The notes under the pieces were generated by a model that worked only from the letters and a program-made list of their open reading frames with translations, made no database searches and had not been told where the DNA came from. Shown piece after piece: positions 7,056 through 14,090 of a stretch of 22,417 nt of DNA. Within the stretch, counting starts at the first letter, position 1; each line of letters starts with the position of its first letter. Source of the DNA: a virus; IMG/VR virus record IMGVR_UViG_3300028394_000337, positions 1 through 22,417 of that record. One strand, written 5' to 3'. A program made the translations under genes and the position numbers.

Positions 7056-7481
7056 TTAAGAGTAGTATGTACCTTGAGTGACGAATGTTGCTCGTGCAAA
7101 CACGTTAGCAGTTGGAATACCAATAGTTGCTGTGTTAGCTGTTTGAGCAGCAGCAACTAAAGTAGCTGTGTCATAAGCAGCAACAGGATACAATGCAATA
7201 GCGATGTTTGCGTTTTGTGCACCACCAACTTGATACATTGCAACTGTTGAAGTCTGTTGAATTGCTTGTAGAACGTTAGAAACAAAGTTAGAACCACTAG
7301 CAATTCCACCTTGACCAGTTAAAGCAGCGTTAGCCACCACTGTGAAAAAGTCTAATTTAGGACCTTGGAAGTTGGTAACTGCGGCGTTAGCCACGTTAGA
7401 TGATTGTGCTGGTGTACCATTAAGTACGTCTGTTGCGAATACCGGTTGTGCGCCACCGGAAACTACGGTTATATATGCCAT
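7056..7481 (-). CDS. Ala/Val-rich small protein, probably an abundant virion or decoration protein
   Basis: 141 residues, very rich in Ala, Val, Thr, Asn and Gln with few charges (for example NANIAIALYPVAAYDTATLV and VAAAQTANTATIGIP). No cysteine and no signal peptide; beta-rich. No family is recognised. It stands alone as a transcription unit: a late promoter core (TAAATAATA) 38 bases upstream, the best Shine-Dalgarno in the window (AAAGGAG, seven bases before the ATG) and a strong terminator directly after it. This layout is typical of abundantly made capsid or tail proteins. The precise role is inferred. Confidence 0.88.
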   Translation of the reverse strand: MAYITVVSGGAQPVFATDVLNGTPAQSSNVANAAVTNFQGPKLDFFTVVANAALTGQGGIASGSNFVSNVLQAIQQTSTVAMYQVGGAQNANIAIALYPVAAYDTATLVAAAQTANTATIGIPTANVFARATFVTQGTYYS

Positions 7482-7518
7482 TTTAAATCTCCTTTATGTA
7501 TGGACTCAGAGGTCCTAC

Positions 7519-7529
7519 TATTATTTATG
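7519..7529 (-). promoter_or_regulatory. T4-like late promoter of the 141-residue gene
   Basis: Minus-strand CATAAATAATAG, seven of eight bases of the T4 late consensus TATAAATA, in one of the few noncoding gaps of the window (7482-7544). It lies 38 bases upstream of the ATG at 7481 and has no -35 box, as expected for late promoters. Confidence 0.7.
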
Positions 7530-7544
7530 ATCTGGAGTAAAAAA

Positions 7545-9470
7545 TCAAGTTTTGGGTTGTTGATCTGGATTGTTTTTGGCACGATTGGCGCTGGTAAATC
7601 CACCTGCTAGACGGTTCACAGCCTTGGAGATACCAGCCGGAGTTGCCATTACCCAGCCTTCTTGCCCGGGATGTTGTAGATCCAGCTGTCGTAGTATGTC
7701 CATCTTGATGTCGTGTAGCAAGCCCCAGGCTTCAAATGCCGCGGCCATGCCTTCCAGATTGCTACGTGGGCTTTGTAGGTATTCTACTATGTTGGCAAAC
7801 TTTCTTGGACTCTGTGTGCTTTCGAGCCAAGGTCCAAAGCCGGCAATCAAGTTGTCAAAGTCAGTGCCTACTCTGCTATTAATATAATCAATGCACAGTT
7901 TAGGCAAGTCGGTGATTTGCAAGGCTCGCAGTTCTGCTGGATTGAATAGGCCATCTATGGCCGACCCTGATGTTTTGTATACGTCTCTTAGGGCTTGTAC
8001 CAAGTTCTTATTGGGCCGCACATTTTCTTTGGCATACACAGGTTCTAGTAACAACAATCCTGGAACACGTTTGAAATCAATGTTACCGATTGATTCTTTT
8101 GGCGCACCCGGTTCAGCGTACTTGGTATGCATGGCAATGCCAACTTCGCTATTGCCGATACGTTTTCCAACGTCACTGGCGATAGGAATCCTGTAGGTAA
8201 TAGCATTGGGAGTAAACACAAAATTGCCAGCATCTTCTGGAGGACGATCAGTGTATAACAAATCACCTTGTACATAGCCACGGAATGTCTTGGGCAATGC
8301 GGCACTTAATAAAGGCCATAATTTTTCATATATGGGACCAAGATACTCAACTCGCCCGGCTGGCTTGCCTTTGGCGGCTGCATCTTGATCGCGTTGTGCT
8401 AATAGTCCAATTGCTTGCCGTGGGCTGGTAAACAGGCCATTGTAACCTTTGGCGCCAAAGCCAGACACATCAGTTAGGACAAAAGTTCCGTCTGGATCAC
8501 GTCCAAATACCAGGGCTGGCTTGCCATCCCACTTGACTGTGGTAGTGGCACCAGTGTTCTCTGCTGTGTTCTTTACTATGTCCATGGCCTTTTTAATACC
8601 TGCGCTACCGTTACGGAACACATAGTCTTCTAGATGTTCAATGCCCTTGGCACGACCACCTTGTACTTCAGCTTCTACTATGACCTGCATGCCTTGATTG
8701 ACTATGCGATCTCGCAGTCGGGCCAGGAAGTTTACTTCGTTGTATTCTTGATAAGGATTGACCACGGCACTTTCCATGAATGGAATGCCTTCACGTTCCA
8801 TGTGTGCTCGAAAGTCAGCTAGTTTGGCGTCACGTTTGGGATCTGTGCTTATGGCCTGTAGTATGCTTTCTACACTGGCTAGATCTTGGCGTGTAGCAGT
8901 TTTGTTTAGGAGTAATTTGGCAACTCGATCTGGATCATCAGTGATTAGTTTGTTTGTGGCTCTATCAGCAATACCAGCCACTTGATTCAGTTTGTAACCC
9001 ATACTCTTGGCAAGACTGTTCATTAACACATTACGTTCGCGGCCTTTGAACTTGCTGTCTGCTGGCATGGCTCCTAGCACAAACTTTGACCAAGGCACAT
9101 TGTTCATCAGCATAAAATCAGTTTGCACATACCCAAGATCAGGTCTTCCTGTGATGGGTGTTTTAAAATGTACTGCTGTGCCTGACTTCTTGACCCATTC
9201 CTGTGGCTTGAAGCCGTGGCTGATGGCCCATTGTTCCAGTCTGTGTTGCAGTTGTTCTTTGGAGACCCGGTTGGCATCCACGGCGATATCTAGATCACCC
9301 GACGTGTCTTTGATACCAGTACTACCTAGTGTATTGTTCAGTAGATCCAAGCCTGGGACCAGTTGTTCTAACCAGGCCAGAGTAGGTTTGACATCGGCTT
9401 GATTGATACGCTGTGTGAGCGCACGCCCGTCGGCATCTTTGAATACATTGCCACCTTCAAAAATGTTCAT
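7545..9470 (-). CDS. Fused nucleotidyltransferase (pol-beta type) and ligase-like nucleotidyltransferase
   Basis: 641 residues. The N-terminal domain has the polymerase-beta/MNT-type nucleotidyltransferase signature: LGSTGIKDTSGDLDIAVD with Gly49-Ser50, Asp59 and Asp61, and a third carboxylate in YVQTDFML (Asp118). A second domain from about residue 275 has TTTVKWDGKPALVFG, where K313-W-D-G fits motif I (KxDG) of ATP-dependent DNA/RNA ligases and capping enzymes. GYVQGDLLY (398-406) and EVGIAMHTKY (442-451) are in place of ligase motifs III and IV. The rest is helical, ending in a basic Asn/Gln-rich tail. The ligase-like half resembles an uncharacterised family in T4-like cyanophages (I believe DUF6267; not checked). 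It starts MNIFEGG, with I-F-E fitting a prohead-protease site, and overlaps the previous stop as TAATG. Activity on tRNA, RNA ends or DNA is possible; the substrate is unknown. Confidence 0.9.
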   Translation of the reverse strand: MNIFEGGNVFKDADGRALTQRINQADVKPTLAWLEQLVPGLDLLNNTLGSTGIKDTSGDLDIAVDANRVSKEQLQHRLEQWAISHGFKPQEWVKKSGTAVHFKTPITGRPDLGYVQTDFMLMNNVPWSKFVLGAMPADSKFKGRERNVLMNSLAKSMGYKLNQVAGIADRATNKLITDDPDRVAKLLLNKTATRQDLASVESILQAISTDPKRDAKLADFRAHMEREGIPFMESAVVNPYQEYNEVNFLARLRDRIVNQGMQVIVEAEVQGGRAKGIEHLEDYVFRNGSAGIKKAMDIVKNTAENTGATTTVKWDGKPALVFGRDPDGTFVLTDVSGFGAKGYNGLFTSPRQAIGLLAQRDQDAAAKGKPAGRVEYLGPIYEKLWPLLSAALPKTFRGYVQGDLLYTDRPPEDAGNFVFTPNAITYRIPIASDVGKRIGNSEVGIAMHTKYAEPGAPKESIGNIDFKRVPGLLLLEPVYAKENVRPNKNLVQALRDVYKTSGSAIDGLFNPAELRALQITDLPKLCIDYINSRVGTDFDNLIAGFGPWLESTQSPRKFANIVEYLQSPRSNLEGMAAAFEAWGLLHDIKMDILRQLDLQHPGQEGWVMATPAGISKAVNRLAGGFTSANRAKNNPDQQPKT

Positions 9471-10705
9471 TATCTTGATCTCATTGCTTGTATTATTAGC
9501 TTGTCCCAGAAGTCGTTTCCAGTTTTTTGGGGATCAGGTCCACCAGCTTGATCAGCCAAGGCACCCAAGTTCCGTAACTGGGTTGTAGTCAATCCGGTCT
9601 GGACCGGTTGACCTGGTTGACCTGGTTGACCTGGTTGACCTCGTCGAGCCTGATAACGTAAATTGTTTCCGCCACTGGTGCGCCGATCCCAATCAATCAC
9701 ATGATTGGCTGCAGTGGCCAATGCAAAAATATCGTGTAGGGATTTTTGCTGGGCTGGAATATCTCCATTCAAACTGACCACTTGATTTATTAATTTTTCT
9801 ATTCTGAGTTTTAGTTCAGGAACACCGGCTTCCACTGTTTTTAAATCAATGGTGCCCAGTTGGCTGTCGATCCATGTCCTTATATCCTTGGATAAATTTA
9901 AATTAGCTTTAGCTACATCAGGCGAGACAGGCGAGAGTTGTCCTGCCATGTTAGAAAATGCCTGTGCGCCATCTTCCTTAATTCCTTTTCTAGCAGCAGA
10001 TTTAATTGCCAGCTTGTCTGAAGCGGTTTGCTGGAACGCTGGCTTGGCTTTTGCGGCATCAGCGGCAGTTTTAATTTGTGCATCTTCTGCATTCTTGGCG
10101 GCATTTGCTTGTTGCGTAGCGGCCATTTGCTGTTGTGCCTGTTTTTGGCCCGCTTGTCCAGCAACCTGTTTAATTGCTGTATTTTTCTTTAATTGGTCCA
10201 GGTCCAACGATTGACCTTGTGTTGTCGGGATTGCTGGTTGTACAGTTGGTTGTACAGTTGGTTGTACAGTTGGTTGTACAGTTGGTTGTACAGTTGGTTT
10301 GGCTGTATGGCGAACGGTTCGCGCAGTTGTAGTTGCTACCCCTCCGGTACTGGTAGGCGTGTTTCCGGGTGTTCGTTTGCTTGCAAGAGTTTTTGCTTCC
10401 TCAGGCCATTTGGCAACTATGCCGTCAATCCACTGTTTAGCGACTGGATTTACTTTTAATTTAGCCAAGGCTGAGTCCAGGGTGGGTTTTTTATCTAGTC
10501 CGTCTTTTTTGCCTTGTGCTATAGCTTTTGCGGCATAATCTTGATATCTGGCCTGTTGGGCTTCTTGATCGGCCTTTTGATTTATTAAACTTTTGCCGCC
10601 AGTCTTCCATGCTGATTTGGCCTGTGCGAACACACTGTCAGGACCAACCCAGTCAACTTCATCTAGTCGGGTTTTTTTGGGCTGGGTTAGTTCATGAATT
10701 TGCAT
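9470..10705 (-). CDS. Low-complexity repeat protein, probable virion-internal or structural protein
   Basis: 411 residues. It starts MQIHELTQ, sharing the M-x-(I/L/F)-x-E pattern of three neighbouring proteins. An N-terminal helical part is followed by a Thr-rich linker with five PTVQ repeats (about residues 137-156), a long Gln/Ala/Lys-rich helical region (about 165-240), a folded part (about 245-340) and four GQP repeats (about 355-366) before a short C-terminal domain. No family is recognised. The many Gln/Ala helices and repeat linkers fit an elongated, multi-domain virion protein. It overlaps the gene upstream by 14 bases and the nucleotidyltransferase gene by one base (TAATG), so the three are co-translated. 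Confidence 0.82.
   Translation of the reverse strand: MQIHELTQPKKTRLDEVDWVGPDSVFAQAKSAWKTGGKSLINQKADQEAQQARYQDYAAKAIAQGKKDGLDKKPTLDSALAKLKVNPVAKQWIDGIVAKWPEEAKTLASKRTPGNTPTSTGGVATTTARTVRHTAKPTVQPTVQPTVQPTVQPTVQPAIPTTQGQSLDLDQLKKNTAIKQVAGQAGQKQAQQQMAATQQANAAKNAEDAQIKTAADAAKAKPAFQQTASDKLAIKSAARKGIKEDGAQAFSNMAGQLSPVSPDVAKANLNLSKDIRTWIDSQLGTIDLKTVEAGVPELKLRIEKLINQVVSLNGDIPAQQKSLHDIFALATAANHVIDWDRRTSGGNNLRYQARRGQPGQPGQPGQPVQTGLTTTQLRNLGALADQAGGPDPQKTGNDFWDKLIIQAMRSR
9606..9641. repeat. Four tandem copies of a 9-bp unit
   Basis: Perfect copies of ggttgacct (plus strand) encoding GQP repeats in the gene at 9470-10705. The unit length is a multiple of three, so copy-number change would keep the frame. 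Confidence 0.95.
10236..10295. repeat. Five tandem copies of a 12-bp unit
   Basis: Perfect copies of ggttgtacagtt (plus strand) encoding PTVQ repeats in the same gene as the 9-bp array. Identity at the DNA level implies recent expansion by slippage or unequal recombination. There are no spacers, so it is not a CRISPR array. Confidence 0.97.
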
Positions 10706-10940
10706 CAGTTCGTCTCACTGTTCTTGTAAACTTGGCAGGATCTCTTAGTTTGATAGCATTGATCAATTTACGCTGTAGGTTTTCAGCCTGTTCTGCTGTG
10801 TAACTTGAATCTATTTGCTCAAGCAGGCGTATGGCGCTGGCAATGATGTTTGCGGCACGATTTTCGATAACATGACGCTGATCACGCTCGGCGTATAGTG
10901 TTTCTAATTCTTCGAGAATGCTACGGGTTTTCTTTTGCAT
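10692..10940 (-). CDS. Small helical phage protein, unknown function
   Basis: 83 residues from the ATG at 10940 (MQKKTRSILEELETLYAERD), almost wholly helical and charged, with coiled-coil-like heptads (AIRLLEQIDSSYTAEQAENL) and a basic C-terminus. An ATG 42 bases upstream (10982) is in frame, but a late promoter core lies between the two, favouring the inner start; AAAGG stands about 12 bases before it. It is first in the late run leading to the repeat protein and the nucleotidyltransferase fusion, overlapping the repeat-protein gene by 14 bases. Confidence 0.75.
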   Translation of the reverse strand: MQKKTRSILEELETLYAERDQRHVIENRAANIIASAIRLLEQIDSSYTAEQAENLQRKLINAIKLRDPAKFTRTVRRTDANS

Positions 10941-10957
10941 ACGGGTCAGGACCTTTG

Positions 10958-10966
10958 TATTATTTA
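10958..10966 (-). promoter_or_regulatory. T4-like late promoter opening the structural block
   Basis: Minus-strand CAATAAATAATAC, core TAAATAATA, identical over nine bases to the core at 7519-7527. It overlaps the stop of the radical SAM gene and lies 17 bases before the ATG at 10940. Confidence 0.55.
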
Positions 10967-11974
10967 TTGTTTTTGTCCACATATATCATCACAAATAACC
11001 AAACGGCCGTGCTTGTATTTGTCAATGGCCCAACTCTCTTCTATAGAATTAAACCATTTTATACACTCTTCTATTGGATAGTTTAATGCATTATTTTTCA
11101 CAATCAATGGTGTTAATTGGGCATTAACTGCTTCATGATATTGTCCACTACCATAGGTTTTAGGGTAAAAACCAGTCCAACAACAAGGACTAACATCACC
11201 GGTAGCAGAAATATATATTGATTTTAAAATTTTAGTTTTACAACTGATAGACTGTGCAGGCACTCGATCTATTGTAATATCTTCAAGTAAAATTTGATCT
11301 GTTTTTTTCTTGTGGAACAATATTTCAAAACTTTTTTCACCAGTATAATTTCCTAATAAATGAGTCAAATTTCCATTTTTATCAAATACTGGGGCAGTAT
11401 CACGTCCTTCATTAACCATGTAAAACTGTTTGAATCCAATATCTTTACTCATTTCTTGACATTGAGAAATTTGATGTGAGTTATGATCAAACTTAATCAT
11501 TTTCCAAAGTGCGTATCCGCCTGACGCAATAAATGTTTGAGCATTACGAATTACCGTCTTCCATACGGTATTTTGTCTGTATAAATGATGCGTATCTTCT
11601 AGTCCATCAAGACAAAACGATACCCGTACTGGAGTTTTTGCTAATTGTATCCAGAACCTACTATCTCTTGCACCCCCGTTGGTACTGATAGTAACCAACA
11701 ATTTTGGATTTATACTAAAAAAATAATCAACAATATCTGCTCCCTCTGGGTTCATTACAATGTCGCCAAAGTTACCATTGATACGTATGCTTGTTAATTG
11801 AATTAAAAAATCTGTAGTAAAAACTTTTTTAGCGTGTTCTAATGTAAAGTTTATTTCTGGGTATCCTCCATTATAAGGATATCCCCAAAATGTTCTGGGA
11901 CACCAGGGACAACTAGCATTACATAGACTAGAAATTTCTAAATGAACATCCAGAATGTCTTGATATTCTATCAT
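10964..11974 (-). CDS. Radical SAM enzyme with SPASM/Twitch-like C-terminal cluster domain
   Basis: 336 residues. The [4Fe-4S]/SAM motif is LCNASCPWCPR (Cys18, Cys22, Cys25; CX3CX2C), followed by a radical-SAM barrel (SIRINGNFGDIVMNPEG, VTISTNGG, VSFCLDGLEDTH). The C-terminal part has Cys245-X13-Gly-X4-Cys264, matching the opening CX9-15GX4C of SPASM domains, then Cys265, Cys304, Cys328 and Cys332, enough for at least one auxiliary cluster. SPASM enzymes modify peptides, proteins or small molecules; the substrate here is unknown. The gene looks clearly more AT-rich than the helicase upstream, suggesting acquisition. ATGA overlap with the helicase stop couples translation. Its need for Fe-S clusters may connect it to iscU/iscA. 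Confidence 0.9.
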   Translation of the reverse strand: MIEYQDILDVHLEISSLCNASCPWCPRTFWGYPYNGGYPEINFTLEHAKKVFTTDFLIQLTSIRINGNFGDIVMNPEGADIVDYFFSINPKLLVTISTNGGARDSRFWIQLAKTPVRVSFCLDGLEDTHHLYRQNTVWKTVIRNAQTFIASGGYALWKMIKFDHNSHQISQCQEMSKDIGFKQFYMVNEGRDTAPVFDKNGNLTHLLGNYTGEKSFEILFHKKKTDQILLEDITIDRVPAQSISCKTKILKSIYISATGDVSPCCWTGFYPKTYGSGQYHEAVNAQLTPLIVKNNALNYPIEECIKWFNSIEESWAIDKYKHGRLVICDDICGQKQ

Positions 11975-13374
11975 GACGTTTTAATTTGTCCCAAAAGTTG
12001 TTTTAATTTAGCACTTTGTACGTCGGCTGTAATCTTACTAATTTCACCAGTGGTCTGATCTACTGTTTCTGTTGGAGTAACTCTGCTTTGTGCCTTGATA
12101 CTTTCATAGATGTTGGGCTTTTTAAAGCCTCCTCCAGTCTGTTCATCTTCGCCTGGATCCGTGATACGCATGGTTTCAATGTTGTAGTCCAGGTCAATCT
12201 TCATGCCCACACCTGTACTGCTTCTTGACTTCATGCATTGTATTTGATATTTGCCACGTTCTTTCATGGCCCTGCTTGTAAAAATACCAAACACATTGTC
12301 CGCAGTATTGATCTTGCTTATACCACCTGAAATATGGCTATGATCAAACTCCACTTCCTCTACTGCACTACGATTCAACTGTGACGCAGTCACAAATAAC
12401 ACATTGAGTTCTTTGGCCAAGTTCCGCAGTTCTTCACTCACATACTTGTCTTTGACAAACAGATCATTTGGACTAACCTTGGCCGACACTGGCATCAGCA
12501 AGTCTAGATAATCACACATGACAAAGTCTACACGGATACCAGTCTGTACTTGCACTTCTTTTATATAACTACGGATGTCATTGATTGTGCTCTGCGCTGG
12601 TATGGCCTTGATTCTATACTGTCCAGCCTTCTTACTGACCAGTTTAACTTTCAGTTCTGTTTGGTCAATGTCCTTGCGTATTTCTTTTGTGCTCATTCCA
12701 GCCAACATGGCATCAGTCCTTAGGGCACACAGTTCTTCGCTTAATTCCAAACTGATATACACTCCACTTAGACCGGCCTGGAGCCACGATAATGCTATGT
12801 TCATCATGACCAGACTCTTGCCCGATCCCGACCCACCAGCAAAGATGTTGAGTTCTCCGCGACTGAATCCACCATACAAGATACGATCCATCTGTGGCCA
12901 CCCTGTGCTGACTTGCCCACCTGAATTAAAATACCGGTCTATTCGAGCTCTTGGATCAGCCCAGTAGTCTGTGCCCATGTCCTTGGTCAAGCTGATCTGC
13001 ACTGCATCTTTGATCAGTTTTTCTACCGGATCATACTCGCCTTTTTCCAGCAAGTCTGCACTCTTTAAAATTGCACGTTCTAGTTCTTGGCGTCGGGTGA
13101 ATGCTTCAAACTCTTCCATGAACCAGTCAAAGTGCCCTGCGTTAAGATCAGGAATGTGTTGTAGTCGAACCCCTGTTGTTGCGCCGATCTGTTCAGCAGA
13201 AGGCAGTGTTTTATGATCATTGCTGTGCCGGGCAATGAACTCAGCCGCTGGTCTGAGACTACGATCAAAGTTTTCTGGATTATAAATGTTCTGCACACGC
13301 ACATAACTCTCTGCGTCTTGCAACATCATTTCTAAGAATAGTCGTTGGACATCAAGTCCGTAATCTTTTAACAA
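11971..13374 (-). CDS. 41: Replicative DNA helicase, gp41-like (DnaB/RecA fold)
   Basis: 467 residues, matching the 475 of T4 gp41. The N-terminal helical domain (about 1-130) is followed by the RecA-like motor. Walker A is GGSGSGKS (180-187), followed by the H1a-like SLELSEELCALR. Walker B is VDFVMCDYLDLL (about 282-293). ASQLNRSA and the HISGGISKINTADNVF stretch correspond to H3 and later motifs of DnaB-family helicases. It forms a hexamer that unwinds at the fork and works with the primase encoded just upstream. The start is TTG inside a 16-bp repeat also found at the start of the preceding SGNH gene; AAGGAA lies upstream. The last part is a flexible Thr/Lys-rich tail. Confidence 0.96.
   Translation of the reverse strand: MLKDYGLDVQRLFLEMMLQDAESYVRVQNIYNPENFDRSLRPAAEFIARHSNDHKTLPSAEQIGATTGVRLQHIPDLNAGHFDWFMEEFEAFTRRQELERAILKSADLLEKGEYDPVEKLIKDAVQISLTKDMGTDYWADPRARIDRYFNSGGQVSTGWPQMDRILYGGFSRGELNIFAGGSGSGKSLVMMNIALSWLQAGLSGVYISLELSEELCALRTDAMLAGMSTKEIRKDIDQTELKVKLVSKKAGQYRIKAIPAQSTINDIRSYIKEVQVQTGIRVDFVMCDYLDLLMPVSAKVSPNDLFVKDKYVSEELRNLAKELNVLFVTASQLNRSAVEEVEFDHSHISGGISKINTADNVFGIFTSRAMKERGKYQIQCMKSRSSTGVGMKIDLDYNIETMRITDPGEDEQTGGGFKKPNIYESIKAQSRVTPTETVDQTTGEISKITADVQSAKLKQLLGQIKTS
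13359..13374. repeat. 16-bp direct repeat, copy at the helicase start
   Basis: cgtaatcttttaacaa (plus strand). It is identical to 14075-14090 and encodes the first five codons (MLKDY) of the helicase. Both copies are preceded on the minus strand by AAGGAA and an A/C-rich spacer. Confidence 0.97.
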
Positions 13375-14090
13375 AGTTTGTTCCTTTGCATAGTTGGTAG
13401 TAATGAGTTTTCAAAAAAATATTTGTTTCCTGCTGGACCATGGTGTCCCTCGGGCATGTCAGAGTCAGCTGGCCTATTGACACCAATGTTGATGCCATGG
13501 TAAGTATCTTCGAATAATATGCATTTCTGATGATTCATACAGTAAGGCAATACAAAATTGCTAGGACCCCATATGTTATTTTTATCAAAGTCTTTGCTTA
13601 AATTAAGTATCATGTAATTTGCATTGATGCTGTCTAACCATTTAGTTAGAAAAAATACTGTTCTTAATACTTGAGTTTCTAACCAAGAACGGTCGTGATG
13701 TATAATCAATTCTTTATCTGTACCGTAATTTTGCAACGATACCAACCCACGATGTACCGCTATATCAAACGGTTGATCTTGCCAGGTCTGTGTATCAATT
13801 GTATGTCCTATATATTCAGTATTTTTGTGATTGTCAAACACCGTGATTCTTTCCAACGGAGGAACACCAATTAATACAAGATCTGTGTTCCACATTATTT
13901 CGTTTTGTAATCCAACTACTAACTGGCAAACAGCATCAAAACTATTGACAGGTCTGGAACAGTTTTTAATTGTGCGAATGCCAAGATATGAGGCTAGCAG
14001 TCCCCAAAAACTATCGTTGGGCTCTACACAAAGACCTGGCGTGGTATAGCTATCACCAAATACCCAAAGTTTATCGTAATCTTTTAACAA
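13368..14090 (-). CDS. SGNH/GDSL hydrolase-like protein 2, inserted between primase and helicase
   Basis: 240 residues. Block I is WVFGDSYTTPG. A block-III-like IGVPPLERI follows, and near the C-terminus DMPEGHHGPAGN supplies the candidate catalytic His in HHGPAGN. The DMP(E/D)G motif is shared with the SGNH-like protein at 19365-20060. The start is TTG (TTG TTA AAA GAT TAC), and its first five codons are identical in DNA to those of the helicase. It overlaps the end of the primase gene by 20 bases and the helicase start by 7. The sequence looks AT-richer than the flanking replication genes. Ester hydrolysis of a lipid, glycan or peptide substrate is expected from the family, but the target is unknown. 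Confidence 0.83.
   Translation of the reverse strand: MLKDYDKLWVFGDSYTTPGLCVEPNDSFWGLLASYLGIRTIKNCSRPVNSFDAVCQLVVGLQNEIMWNTDLVLIGVPPLERITVFDNHKNTEYIGHTIDTQTWQDQPFDIAVHRGLVSLQNYGTDKELIIHHDRSWLETQVLRTVFFLTKWLDSINANYMILNLSKDFDKNNIWGPSNFVLPYCMNHQKCILFEDTYHGINIGVNRPADSDMPEGHHGPAGNKYFFENSLLPTMQRNKLC

Noticed and set aside
6959-7156. 65-codon minus-strand open frame across the terminator
   Set aside because: It runs through the terminator hairpin and overlaps the 141-residue gene in another frame; sequence is Leu/Gln-rich as expected of a frame shadow.
10236-10295. Short tandem repeat as a CRISPR array or iteron origin
   Set aside because: Units are directly adjacent without spacers, in frame within a coding sequence and encode a PTVQ linker.
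9470-10705. Phase-variable gene
   Set aside because: Repeat units of 9 and 12 bp keep the frame, so slippage changes length, not on/off state.
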